The translations under genes and the position numbers were made by a program. Source: CAXBBB01 sp963793245 (GTDB taxonomy: Bacteria > Bacteroidota > Rhodothermia > Rhodothermales > BA12). From it: 64,000 bases of DNA. The notes beneath the pieces were generated by a model that saw only the letters and a list, made by a program, of their open reading frames with translations, had not been told where the DNA came from and did not search any database. Of the stretch, positions 16,337 to 24,489 are shown one piece after another (within the stretch, counting starts at the first letter, position 1; each line of letters starts with the position of its first letter). Location: contig CAWBZG010000002.1 in assembly GCA_963793245.1 (NCBI GenBank), forward strand, positions 992,001 through 1,056,000, written 5' to 3'.

Positions 16337-18109
16337 ATGATCTTTCGCCATTCTGCCTACTTACTCCTTGCGCTTCTGGGCAGCATGTCGGCGAGCGCGC
16401 AGACATTGGGCGATCAACCGCTTCCCGGTAGTGCGCCGGCCATCGCAGTTACGGAGCAGGGCGATGAGGTCTGGCGCGGCTGGTGGATGCCTCCGGATTC
16501 GGCTGCGGTCCGACGTGCCGTCCGCGATACGCTCGTATCTCAAGGGTACGGGTTCGCGCGCGTCCTGTCCGTTGATGTGATCTCGGTTCAGCCAGAGGAT
16601 ACAGAACGGGAAGCCGAGGGGCAGACGGTGCAGATTGTGGTTGACACTGGACCGTTATTGCAAATAAAAACTGTCGGTCTTGAAGGTGTCGAGGAAGCGC
16701 AAGTCCAAGCGCTGCTCGCTGACGTGGACAGTCGGGCAGGAGAGCCATTCCGCCCGTCGATCCTGGACGCCGACGCCCGACGCATGGTGCGCACCTTGGC
16801 GGCTGACGGATATACGCTGGCTCAGGTCCGCATCCAACGGCTTGATCTGTCACCCGGCGACTCATCGCTATCCGTCGTGCTGTCCGTGGATTTAGGAGCC
16901 GCATTGACGCTCGACAGCGTGCGGGTTCGTGGATCGGGCGTGCGGTCGTCAGTCGCTCAGAAGTTGATTGGACACGAAGTGGGCGAGCCTCTGGTTGGGT
17001 ACGATCCGCAGCGCGTGCGGACGCGGCTGGAGGCGAGCGGACTGTTCGCGTCGGTCGACTCGATCCGGTTGCAGGTACGCGATGGTCGGCTGGCGTCGCT
17101 CATCGTCGATGCACAGGCTCCGGCGCCAGGGGCGTTCGATCTGGTGCTAGGCGTCGTGCCGGATGCGGGCGGCGGTTCGTCGCTCGTCGGCTCGGGGTTT
17201 CTGTCGCTGCTCTCACCGTTCGGGTTGGGGCATCGCTATGTGCTGCGGCTCGACCGCCAGCCGGGACGCACGAGTCGTGCCGAGGCGTCGGCGGAGTTGC
17301 CGTATCTGCCCTGGGTGCCGGTCGGTCTGGCGTTCGGATTCGAAGGCATCCAGCAGGATTCGACGCTGAGCACGCAGCGGGTGCGTGGCGAGGTGACCTA
17401 CGGATCTCCCGCGTGGCAGGTGTTCGGATCGGTCAGCAGGGAGACGACCAAGCCTGGCGTCGGCGGCGTGCGATTGGTCGGCGGCAGGCAGCAGATCGCG
17501 CAGGCGAGTGTGACGTTCGTAGGCGGAGGCTTTCGAGCGGATCGACGCGACCGGCGGATCAGTCCACGGCGAGGACTATTGGCTGAAGTGCGCGTCGAGC
17601 GGGGCGATAGGCGTCGCTCGTTCGGACTGCTCGTCGACGGAAGCGAAACGCGTCAGCGCGAGCAGGCGAGCCAGGATCGGGCGACGGCAAACATCCGCCT
17701 GTTTGCTTCACCGCTTCCCCGCATCGTGCTCGTGACGGGCGGCGAAGGCTATCTGCTCAGAAGCGACGCGTACGAAGTCGGCGAACTCTTCCGCATCGGC
17801 GGGACGCGCACGCTACGCGGCTACCCAGACGACCGCTTCCGCGCGCGACAAGCCGTCCGGCTGCTGGGCGAAACGCGCCTGCTGCTCGACCGCACGTCGT
17901 ATCTGTACCTGTTCTTCGACGCCGCGTGGCTCGACCAGCCGACGACTTCTCAGGCCGAGGTCGCGGGACTTTCGGGATTCTACCCCGGCTACGGCGGTGG
18001 CATCCAGTTTGAAACTCCGCTGGGCCTGATGAACGCCAGCTACGCCGCCTCCCGCGAATCCGGCCTATCGGATGGGCAGGTACACGTCGGGTTATCTTTC
18101 GGACTGTGA
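16337..18109 (+). CDS. Omp85/BamA-TamA family outer-membrane protein
   Basis: A 590-residue Omp85-superfamily protein with a signal peptide (MIFRHSAYLLLALLGSMSASAQ). The N-terminal half contains about three POTRA-like beta-alpha-alpha-beta-beta segments (IKTVGLEGVEEAQVQALLADVDSRAGEPFRPSILDADARRMVRTLAADGY; LDSVRVRGSGVRSSVAQKLIGHEVGEPLVGYDPQRV). The C-terminal half is a beta-barrel with the lid-lock-type motif RIGGTRTLRGYPDDRF, where RGY replaces the VRGF of BamA. It ends in GGGIQFETPLGLMNASYA...VHVGLSFGL, a typical terminal strand. Length and POTRA number favour TamA-like over BamA. It is divergent from mutY; rsmE follows 22 bases later. Confidence 0.88.
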   Translation: MIFRHSAYLLLALLGSMSASAQTLGDQPLPGSAPAIAVTEQGDEVWRGWWMPPDSAAVRRAVRDTLVSQGYGFARVLSVDVISVQPEDTEREAEGQTVQIVVDTGPLLQIKTVGLEGVEEAQVQALLADVDSRAGEPFRPSILDADARRMVRTLAADGYTLAQVRIQRLDLSPGDSSLSVVLSVDLGAALTLDSVRVRGSGVRSSVAQKLIGHEVGEPLVGYDPQRVRTRLEASGLFASVDSIRLQVRDGRLASLIVDAQAPAPGAFDLVLGVVPDAGGGSSLVGSGFLSLLSPFGLGHRYVLRLDRQPGRTSRAEASAELPYLPWVPVGLAFGFEGIQQDSTLSTQRVRGEVTYGSPAWQVFGSVSRETTKPGVGGVRLVGGRQQIAQASVTFVGGGFRADRRDRRISPRRGLLAEVRVERGDRRRSFGLLVDGSETRQREQASQDRATANIRLFASPLPRIVLVTGGEGYLLRSDAYEVGELFRIGGTRTLRGYPDDRFRARQAVRLLGETRLLLDRTSYLYLFFDAAWLDQPTTSQAEVAGLSGFYPGYGGGIQFETPLGLMNASYAASRESGLSDGQVHVGLSFGL

Positions 18110-18131
18110 CCATCTCAGCCTCGCCCGCTCT

Positions 18132-18846
18132 GTGACGACGACTTTTTACGCTCCCCCAAGTGCATTCTCTGGCGACCGGGTCACGCTCCCCGATGACGAA
18201 GCGCGGCATGCGGTCAAAGTGCTTCGGATGTCTGTCGGCGATGCGCTGACAGTTGTCGACGGAGTGGGAGGGTGGCACGAGTGCGAGTTGACGGAGGTTG
18301 GTAGATCAGCATCCGCTCGTGTCGTGACGACGAAGCGCGACGTGAATGAGCGGAGTGTCGGCCTGTGGCTGGCGATGAGTTCGCTTGCCAAGCGGGATCG
18401 ATTGGAGTTTGCGGTCGAGAAGGCGGTCGAGTTGGGCGTCACGGATCTTGTTTTCACCAAAACGGCCCGGACGCCCCCAGGGAAGACGCGCGTCGACCGG
18501 GTCGAGGCGCGGCTGATCGCGGCGATGAAGCAAAGCCTGCGCTGCCGATTGCCGACGATCCACGAGTGCGCGATTTCTGATCTTCCAACCGCCCATCCTG
18601 ACGTGCAGTGGCTGCTGCTTCACGAGGGCGCGGACGAATCGCTGACCGACCTACTCGCTGGCTCCGATTCTGACGCGTCCGGTCGGCATGGTGATCGGTC
18701 CCGAGGGCGGCTTTACGGATGCCGAAGTATCGCGCTTGTCCAACGAGGGAGCGCGTGTTGCCCTCCTCGGCCCTCGCCGCCTGCGCGCCGAAACCGCTGC
18801 CATCGCCGCCTGCGCGCTGGCATCCGCTCTTCACCCTGGATCCTGA
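18132..18846 (+). CDS. rsmE: 16S rRNA m3U1498 methyltransferase RsmE (frameshifted in this sequence)
   Basis: RsmE methylates N3 of U1498 in 16S rRNA using SAM. From GTG 18132 the frame reads MTTTFYAPPSAFSGDRVTLPDDEARHAVKVLRM (PUA-like domain) and continues through LWLAMSSLAKRDRLEFAVEKAVELGVTDLVF. At about 18660 the conserved C-terminus moves by one base into another frame: VGMVIGPEGGFTDAEV...VALLGPRRLRAETA, ending at TGA 18846. Removing one G from the GG at 18660-18661 joins them as LLAAPILTRPVGM. All SPOUT knot motifs are then present, so I read this as a one-base homopolymer error. It lies 22 bases after the Omp85 gene and 3 bases before the NUDIX gene. Confidence 0.88.
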
Positions 18847-18849
18847 CCC

Positions 18850-19461
18850 ATGCCCGATTCCCAACTCCCCGGCCACGGCGACCCGCTTGCGTCGACCGAA
18901 AACCCCGACGCTCCCAACCTGCGTGAGACGAAGCGCTCGTCCGAAGAACTGGTCGACGGTAAGCTGCTCCACGCGTTTCGCGACTACGTCGAGACGCCGT
19001 CGGGCCGAGAGTCCGTGCGGGAGTGGATTCGGCATCCCGGAGCCGCCGCCGTCATCCCGCTCTTTGCCGATGGGTCGACCCTTCTCGTCCGCCAGTTTCG
19101 TTATCCGACAGGCCGCACGTTTCTCGAACTCCCCGCCGGAAAACGCGACGCGGGCGATGACCCTGAAACGACGGCGCATCGCGAGTTGATGGAGGAGACC
19201 GGCTTGTCGGCTCAAAAACTGACCCCGCTCGGCCCACTCTTCCCCGGCATTGGATATAGCGATGAGATCATCTGGTTTTTCCTCGCAGAGGAGTTGACCG
19301 AGTCCGGCACGCAAAGTCTGGATGCCGGGGAAGCCGTCCAGCCGGTTCGCCTGCCGTTCGCCGAAGCCGTCGCCCGCGCGCAACGTGGCGATTTTGGGGA
19401 TATGAAAACCGTCGCCGGTCTGCTCATGGCGGACGCGCACCTGAAAAGCCGTTCGGAGTGA
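18850..19461 (+). CDS. NUDIX hydrolase, ADP-ribose pyrophosphatase-like
   Basis: A 203-residue NUDIX hydrolase. The NUDIX box is AGKRDAGDDPETTAHRELMEETGL near residues 98-120; the first Glu of the consensus is Asp, but REL-x-EE-x-G is intact. The preceding stretch AAAVIPLFADGSTLLVRQFRYPTGRTFLELPAGK is characteristic of the ADP-ribose/NDP-sugar pyrophosphatase (NudF) subfamily, with Q-F-R-Y-P before the box. The roughly 60-residue N-terminal part is the dimerisation region plus a short extension. ATG 18850 lies 3 bases after the rsmE stop. Substrate assignment is by subfamily likeness only. Confidence 0.88.
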   Translation: MPDSQLPGHGDPLASTENPDAPNLRETKRSSEELVDGKLLHAFRDYVETPSGRESVREWIRHPGAAAVIPLFADGSTLLVRQFRYPTGRTFLELPAGKRDAGDDPETTAHRELMEETGLSAQKLTPLGPLFPGIGYSDEIIWFFLAEELTESGTQSLDAGEAVQPVRLPFAEAVARAQRGDFGDMKTVAGLLMADAHLKSRSE

Positions 19462-19557
19462 TGCTTTGCCAAAGAGTAATCGATGAACGGGCGTTGTGGC
19501 TTGAAGCGAGCGTCGGCAGTTCGTAGCTTTCCCGGCTCCACACGTCTTGTCTGCTCC

Positions 19558-19887
19558 ATGCTGTTCGGCCTCCTCGTCGCGATTCTCGCGCTCCTCTCGC
19601 TCGTTCTCATCCTCGTCGTGCTGCTGCAAAGCGGTAAGGGCGGCGGTCTCTCGGGCATCGGCGCAGGCGGCACGACACAGATCTTAGGCGCGCGTCAGGC
19701 GCCGGACTCGCTCGAAAAGATCACCTGGGGCCTGGGCGCCGTGTTTGCGTTGCTCTGCATCCTGAGCAGCTTCGTCATCAACCGCGACAGCGACGTGAAC
19801 GTGCTCGACGGCGTCCGCACCGAGCAGACGGCTCCTGCGCCCGCCGCACCTGCGACGCCCGCTCCGGTCGTTCCTGACGGCGAGTAA
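19558..19887 (+). CDS. secG: Preprotein translocase subunit SecG
   Basis: SecG is the small accessory subunit of the SecYEG channel. The 109-residue product has two transmembrane helices: LFGLLVAILALLSLVLILVVLLQSGKGGGLSG, with the conserved LLQ-SGKG-GGL motif at its end, and ITWGLGAVFALLCILSSFVI. Between them lies the usual FGG-like loop (GAGGTTQILGARQAPDSLEK). The C-terminus is extended by an Ala/Pro-rich tail (APAPAAPATPAPVV). ATG 19558 follows a pyrimidine-rich leader (CCACACGTCTTGTCTGCTCC); the longer frame from 19483 gives an unlikely extension. It stands between the NUDIX and nurA genes on the same strand. Confidence 0.94.
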   Translation: MLFGLLVAILALLSLVLILVVLLQSGKGGGLSGIGAGGTTQILGARQAPDSLEKITWGLGAVFALLCILSSFVINRDSDVNVLDGVRTEQTAPAPAAPATPAPVVPDGE

Positions 19888-19948
19888 GCCAGCCTGACGC
19901 CGGGTTGTCACCCGGTACGTGCGAGTTTGGCGCCAACTTCCGGTCTCC

Positions 19949-21100
19949 ATGCTCGATTTCAGCCAGCTTTCGCCTCAACTCGCCTCGTTCGCCGAGCATT
20001 CGTCGACTGACGGCGATGCGCTCGGTCTGCGCATTGAGCGCGCGTTGCATGCGCTGGGCGAATGCTCCTCGACGTGGGAGAAACTCGCCGAAGAAGCGCG
20101 CGCGTTTCGGACGTGGCTCGTCGCCCTGCCGCACGAGTCGCCCGACGCCAAGCACCCGCCGACGGTCCGCCCAACGCCGATCACGGTCGTCGCGACCGAC
20201 GGCTCACAGGTGTTTCCCGACCGGCACCGCGAGCCGCACTGCTACCTGCTCAACGTGTCGCGCGTGGCGTTCCAGTACGGCACGCAGGAGCAGCCGCTGA
20301 TCGAGAGCATCCCGCGTCTGGGCTTCGACAAGGACATGGTGCAGGACGCACTCGAGGCGCTAATGCAGCAGGCGCGCCCCGAACTCGTCTCGGCGATGCG
20401 CGACCAACTCGAACTCGAAACGCTCTTCCAGACCGCCGAAGATTCGGGCGTCGTCGGGCGTCCACTCGTCGCGCTGGCTGACGGGACGCTGATCCGCTGG
20501 ATGCTCAAAGGACAGTCGGGGCAGGGCGACGCGTCGGCGTTCGAGCAGATGTACGCCGATACGCTCGCCCGATTCCGCGCCGACCGCGTCCCCGTCGCCT
20601 CGTACGTGTCGATGCCTGCGTCGACCGAGGTGGTCAACCTGTTGCGGCTGGCGCGGGGCGAATGCAACGGCGTGTCGACCGCGCTAGACGAAACGCTCGA
20701 CGGCATGACCGACCGCCACTTGTTCGAGCAGACGCTGCTGCCGGGCGAGCGATCCGCTGTGTTCGGTTCGCTGTCGCACGTGCTGGCGACGTATCACGAG
20801 CAAGACCGCATCCGCTTTTTTTACCTGCACGTCCCGGCCACGCGTACGTCTCCGCCAGAAGTAGCGCGCGTCGAGTTACCCGCCTGGGTAGCCGAGGAAA
20901 ACGCGCTAATCGACTTGATTCACGCTGTTTTACTGTCCGAGTGTGACAAGGGCGAAGGGTACCCAATGATCCTGTCCGAAGCACACGAGCGGGCGGTGAT
21001 TCGAGCCAAGGAGCGCGACGTATTCTACACGCTGATCGAGCGCGAACGACCGCACGCGATGTCGCGCAAGTCGGCGTCGAAACGCACTCCCGCCGCCTGA
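19949..21100 (+). CDS. nurA: NurA-domain 5'-3' nuclease
   Basis: NurA is a nuclease that works with the HerA translocase in DNA end resection in archaea and many bacteria. The 383-residue protein has the NurA motifs: ITVVATDGSQVFPDRH near residue 78 (metal-binding Asp), RPLVALADGTLIRWML near 178, RVPVASYVSMPASTEVVNLLR, FYLHVPATRTSPPEVARVELPAWV, and the C-terminal GYPMILSEAHERAVIRAKERDVF. ATG 19949 begins a natural N-terminus (MLDFSQLSPQLASFAEHS) after the leader ACTTCCGGTCTCC. A HAS-barrel protein follows after 14 bases, almost certainly in the same operon. No HerA ATPase is in the window. Confidence 0.88.
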   Translation: MLDFSQLSPQLASFAEHSSTDGDALGLRIERALHALGECSSTWEKLAEEARAFRTWLVALPHESPDAKHPPTVRPTPITVVATDGSQVFPDRHREPHCYLLNVSRVAFQYGTQEQPLIESIPRLGFDKDMVQDALEALMQQARPELVSAMRDQLELETLFQTAEDSGVVGRPLVALADGTLIRWMLKGQSGQGDASAFEQMYADTLARFRADRVPVASYVSMPASTEVVNLLRLARGECNGVSTALDETLDGMTDRHLFEQTLLPGERSAVFGSLSHVLATYHEQDRIRFFYLHVPATRTSPPEVARVELPAWVAEENALIDLIHAVLLSECDKGEGYPMILSEAHERAVIRAKERDVFYTLIERERPHAMSRKSASKRTPAA

Positions 21101-21114
21101 ATCGCCCCTTACCG

Positions 21115-21822
21115 ATGCCCGAAACGCCCGACGACCTGTTCGCCCGCACCGATTCGCCCGTCAGCGCGAGCGTATCGCAAAACTCGGCTTCGATCTGGGA
21201 CGATGCCGCTGTTTCCAACCCTAAAACGGAGCGTGTACCGGTCGCCGAAGTCATCGCTTCATCGACGCGGTCGGTCGAGGCCGAGGTGTACGAACACGCG
21301 CCCGACATCGCCTTTGGTACGTGGATCGAAATCGCTGGGCCGGGCGGGACGCGGCTGTTTGGACTGGTGAGCCATGTCGCCATCGGAAGCCTCGATCCGT
21401 CGCGCCGCATCCGAGCCTACGGCCTGACGCCCGAAGAACTCGCCAGCGAGCGCCCGCACGTGCCGGGCCTGATCGTGACGACGCTGCACGCGCAACTGCT
21501 CTGTCACGCTCAGGGGGATAAGGTCCGACAGACACTTCCACCGTTTCCCGCGCCCATCCACCACCCGGTCCGACTCGCCGAGTCTTCGGACGTGCGCGCA
21601 TTGGGCGCTCCGTTTGACTACCTACGCACGCTTGCTCTGACGCCCGATCCCAACGTCCCCGTCGACGAACTGCTCGTTGCCGCTCTGCGTGCTCAGGCCG
21701 ACGTGTATCCGGTCCAGCGCGACAAGGAAAGCGTCTTAGTCGCCGCCGCTCAGACGCTCAGCCGCCTCCTGCGCGACGATCACGAGCGGCTGGGCAGCAT
21801 CCTGCGCCGGGCTACGCTGTAG
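21115..21822 (+). CDS. Stand-alone HAS-barrel domain protein, NurA partner
   Basis: A 235-residue protein without any Walker motif. The middle part (VEAEVYEHAPDIAFGTWIEIAGPGGTRLFGLVSHVAIGS, about residues 53-95) resembles the HAS barrel, the small beta-barrel found at the N-terminus of HerA and in F1-ATPase subunits. The C-terminal half is mostly helical (VDELLVAALRAQADVYPVQRDKESVLVAAAQTLSRLL). Only 14 bases separate it from nurA. I infer that it provides the HAS-barrel docking function for NurA either without HerA or with a HerA encoded elsewhere. The domain call rests on pattern recognition. Confidence 0.7.
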   Translation: MPETPDDLFARTDSPVSASVSQNSASIWDDAAVSNPKTERVPVAEVIASSTRSVEAEVYEHAPDIAFGTWIEIAGPGGTRLFGLVSHVAIGSLDPSRRIRAYGLTPEELASERPHVPGLIVTTLHAQLLCHAQGDKVRQTLPPFPAPIHHPVRLAESSDVRALGAPFDYLRTLALTPDPNVPVDELLVAALRAQADVYPVQRDKESVLVAAAQTLSRLLRDDHERLGSILRRATL

Positions 21823-21880
21823 CGTGGGGTCTAGCATCTGTGACCGATTCAGAGAGCCGGGTCGACGTTCTGCTTTGCTC

Positions 21881-21953
21881 AGTCATCGCAAGTAATGCGC
21901 GGCGATATCGGTTTTCCAACCGTTGGAGATCGCCACGCTCCGCTCGGGATGAC
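21881..21953. repeat. Interspersed imperfect inverted repeat, second copy
   Basis: The left arm starts AGTCATCGCAAG and includes GCGGCGATATCGG; the right arm is GTTGGAGATCGCCACG through GGATGACC. Read on the other strand the right arm begins GGTCATCCCGAGCGGAGC and runs to GTGGCGATCTCC, matching the arms of the 8153-8240 repeat. It occupies most of the gap between the HAS-barrel gene and the convergent DUF4177 gene. Confidence 0.6.
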
Positions 21954-21972
21954 CAAGCGGGAAATGGAGAAG

Positions 21973-22182
21973 TCAATTCGCCTTTTCGCGCTCGAAATAG
22001 AGGTAGACGTACAGCGTACCGGCTTCCGTGATCGTCATATCGGTCGAGGCGAGGCGCCATCCGTCGGCGGACATTCCGTCGAGAATGCGTTGCGTTTCCG
22101 CTTCCGAACGCTCCAGCAGATCGTTGCTTTTGAGCGTGATTCGAGCGGAGTAGGTACGAGCGACGACGCGGTATTCCAGCAC
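21973..22182 (-). CDS. DUF4177-like small protein
   Basis: A 69-residue protein of the DUF4177 type. The layout is beta (EYRVVARTYS), a helix carrying an Asn/Glu-rich turn, then RILDGMSADGWRLASTDMTITEAGTLYVYLYFER, with the conserved G-W-[RE]-L near residue 41 and a final aromatic strand. Family members are small alpha/beta proteins of unknown function, usually ending in [FY]-x-R as here. It lies 11 bases upstream of the same-strand end of the next gene region; together with the outer-membrane protein at 22194-22700 it may be co-transcribed, as the second gene. Confidence 0.7.
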   Translation of the reverse strand: MLEYRVVARTYSARITLKSNDLLERSEAETQRILDGMSADGWRLASTDMTITEAGTLYVYLYFEREKAN

Positions 22183-22193
22183 GATGGCGAGGC

Positions 22194-22700
22194 TTAAAAA
22201 ATGGCGCCGACGCGGACGGGGAGCGCGAGGCTCACGCCTTCCTGAGCGACGATCAGTGCCGGGTCGACCTCGACGTAGAGCGAGGTTTCGCGCAGGCCCA
22301 GGATCCAGCCGTAGGCGACGTGGAAGGTCGGGCCGCCGTTGGTATTGTCGTCGCGGTTGACGGGGGCGTAGTAGCCGAACCCGGCGCCGACATACGTCGC
22401 GTTGTCGCGGTAGGAGGGGAGGTTCAGAATAGCCGTCAGTTGGGGCGTGACGACGTAGGTGGCGTTGCGTCGGCCTTCGAGGACGAACCCGGCGGCGCCC
22501 AGGTCAAATGCGATCGACAGGTCGGCGTTAATCGGCGCGGCGGCGCGTCCGTGGAAGCCGATAGCGAGGCCGTCTTGGAACGAGAGGATCGACTGGAAGG
22601 CCAGTCCGAAGCGTGGCGTGAGTTGCTGAGCGTGGGCAGCGGGAGCCGACACGAGGAGCAGGAGCGCGGCGGCTAGGAAGGCAGAACGGATAGAGCGCAT
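22194..22700 (-). CDS. Small outer-membrane beta-barrel protein
   Basis: A 168-residue exported protein. It has a clear signal peptide (MRSIRSAFLAAALLLLVSAPAAHAQ), then alternating amphipathic strands: RFGLAFQSILSFQDGLAIGFHGRAAAP, LSIAFDLGAAGFVLEG, YVGAGFGYYAPVN, FHVAYGWILGLRETSLYVEVDPALI, and a terminal strand ALPVRVGAIF ending in Phe, as outer-membrane barrels do. About eight strands would fit this length. ATG 22700 begins the signal peptide, so the longer upstream frame is rejected. It has no specific family match that I can recognise; role unknown. Confidence 0.8.
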   Translation of the reverse strand: MRSIRSAFLAAALLLLVSAPAAHAQQLTPRFGLAFQSILSFQDGLAIGFHGRAAAPINADLSIAFDLGAAGFVLEGRRNATYVVTPQLTAILNLPSYRDNATYVGAGFGYYAPVNRDDNTNGGPTFHVAYGWILGLRETSLYVEVDPALIVAQEGVSLALPVRVGAIF

Positions 22701-22805
22701 GAGCGAGGATCGGCGGCAAGAGTGACGGCGTAACTTACTGACACTCGGCACGCCCATAGGCGCCCGCCGCCGCTTCCACGTCTTTTCCTTTCGCCCGCCC
22801 CGACG

Positions 22806-24035
22806 ATGGCTGAACTGCTCCCCACCGCCACACACGCTCCAGCCGACAACGGCTCGTACGTCTATCCTGACTTCCAGGGACTCGATTACTACGACATCGA
22901 CGCGCTCTTGACCGATGAGCAGAAGCACATTCGCGACGAGGTCCGCGCGTTCATCACGTCTGACGTGGATCCGATCATCGAAGCGGCGGCTCAGGCGATG
23001 GAGTTTCCGCGTCACCTGGTTCCTGAGTTTGCGCGCTTGGGACTAATCGGCCCGGTCATCCCCAAGGAATACGGTGGGAGAGGGCACGACAACATTGTCT
23101 ACGGTCTGATGATGCAGGAAGTCGAGCGGTGCGACAGCGGGCTGCGCTCGTTTTGCTCGGTCATGGGGTCGCTCGTGATGTATCCGATCTGGAAGTATGG
23201 ATCGGAAGAGCAGCGTAAAAAATGGCTTCCGGCACTGGCCAGCGGCAAAGCACTCGGCTGCTTCGCCCTGACCGAACCCGATCACGGCTCCAATCCCTCC
23301 GGTATGGAGACGCGCGTCGTCCGCGACGGCAACGGCTACCGGCTGACGGGCTACAAGCGCTGGAGCACCAACGCGTCCGAAGCCGACGTAGCCGTCGTCT
23401 GGGCCAAAGACGAGACCGACACCGTGCGCGGCTTTCTCGTTGACCTGCACAAAGAAGGCGTCCGGGCACCACGCATCATGGACAAGTGGTCCCTCCGCGC
23501 TGCCATCACGTCCGAAATCCTATTCGACGACGTCCATGTGTCTGCGGACGACGTGTTGCCGGGCGTCAAAGGGCTGAAGGGTCCGCTGTCGTGTCTGACG
23601 CAGGCGCGGTACGGTATTGCGTGGGGCGTCGTCGGCGCGGCGATGTCGTGCTACGACGTGGCGTTGCAGCACAGCCGTGCGCGTCGGCAGTTTGGCCGAC
23701 CGATCGGCGGCTTCCAACTCGTCCAAGAGCGGCTCACCGATATGGTGCAGGAGATCACCAAAGCACAACTGCTCAACTTGCGGTTGGGGCAGATGAAAAA
23801 CGACGGTACGATGCGTCCGCAGCAGGTGTCTCTCGCCAAGCGCAACAACTGCGACATGGCGCTGAACGTCGCCCGGAGTGCGCGGCAAGTGCTGGGCGGA
23901 AACGGTGTGTTGAGTATGTACCCCGTCATGCGGCATATGATGAACCTGGAAAGCGTCGTCACCTACGAAGGCACCCACGAAGTCCACACGCTCGTCGTCG
24001 GGCAGGACGTCACCGGCGAAAACGCGTTTACCTGA
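22806..24035 (+). CDS. gcdH: Acyl-CoA dehydrogenase, glutaryl-CoA dehydrogenase-like
   Basis: An FAD-dependent acyl-CoA dehydrogenase of 409 residues. The features resemble glutaryl-CoA dehydrogenase: LRSFCSVMGSLVMYPIWKYGSEEQRKKWLPALASGKALGCFALTEPDHGSNPSGMETR, FLVDLHKEGVRAPRIMDKWSLRAAITSEILFDDVHV, and the C-terminal TYEGTHEVHTLVVGQDVTG with the catalytic Glu before G-T-H. The usual glutaryl-CoA enzymes oxidise and decarboxylate glutaryl-CoA to crotonyl-CoA in lysine/tryptophan catabolism. The substrate-specific Arg cannot be confirmed by eye. The leader is C/T-rich (CACGTCTTTTCCTTTCGCCCGCCC). It is divergent from the outer-membrane protein gene. Confidence 0.88.
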   Translation: MAELLPTATHAPADNGSYVYPDFQGLDYYDIDALLTDEQKHIRDEVRAFITSDVDPIIEAAAQAMEFPRHLVPEFARLGLIGPVIPKEYGGRGHDNIVYGLMMQEVERCDSGLRSFCSVMGSLVMYPIWKYGSEEQRKKWLPALASGKALGCFALTEPDHGSNPSGMETRVVRDGNGYRLTGYKRWSTNASEADVAVVWAKDETDTVRGFLVDLHKEGVRAPRIMDKWSLRAAITSEILFDDVHVSADDVLPGVKGLKGPLSCLTQARYGIAWGVVGAAMSCYDVALQHSRARRQFGRPIGGFQLVQERLTDMVQEITKAQLLNLRLGQMKNDGTMRPQQVSLAKRNNCDMALNVARSARQVLGGNGVLSMYPVMRHMMNLESVVTYEGTHEVHTLVVGQDVTGENAFT

Positions 24036-24061
24036 TCTACCCATCTTCCTGAGCTATCCGC

Positions 24062-24367
24062 ATGGAAATCCTCCGCCTCATTCTGACCGTCGCTATCACC
24101 GCCAGTGTCAGCACAGGCCTGCTAGTCGTTATCGCCTTCTTGCTAGCTAGGCGGAAGGAGCGATTGAGTGTGGAAGAGGCGACGCAGCGTAGGCGAAACG
24201 CGGCCTCTGTGGTGCAGCAGCGCCCTGCGCCGACGGTGCCTCAGTATTCGGGTGCGCCTCAGCAACCCGGAGCGATGCCCTACCGGAGCACGCAGTATCC
24301 CCCCGGTCAAGCCCCGGCGGGACCCCGGTACGATCACCGGCAGGTCCAACAACCACCTCGTCGATAG
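24062..24367 (+). CDS. Small membrane protein with Pro/Gln-rich tail
   Basis: I do not recognise a family. This 101-residue protein has one N-terminal transmembrane helix (ILRLILTVAITASVSTGLLVVIAFLLA), a basic stop-transfer (RRKER), and then a low-complexity tail rich in Pro, Gln, Ala and Arg (QQRPAPTVPQYSGAPQQPGAM, ending QQPPRR). It begins 26 bases after gcdH with a pyrimidine-rich leader. The gene at 24490 has the same design and a similar helix, so the two look like paralogues or a pair. Confidence 0.6.
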   Translation: MEILRLILTVAITASVSTGLLVVIAFLLARRKERLSVEEATQRRRNAASVVQQRPAPTVPQYSGAPQQPGAMPYRSTQYPPGQAPAGPRYDHRQVQQPPRR

Positions 24368-24431
24368 GAACGATGTGTCCTACTTGGGCTACCTGTTGCG
24401 CCAAGCGTAACGGATGCGGAGCGTTTGGGTG

Positions 24432-24449
24432 AGACTCAGATCTGGGTCT
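24432..24449. promoter_or_regulatory. 18-bp imperfect palindrome upstream of the 24490 gene
   Basis: AGACTCAGATCTGGGTCT is self-complementary except for one T-G pair. It lies 41 bases before the GTG at 24490. It may be an operator; nothing else supports this. Confidence 0.25.
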
Positions 24450-24489
24450 GTGGATTGTATGGACTCCACCACCACCTGCCAGTAGTTCC

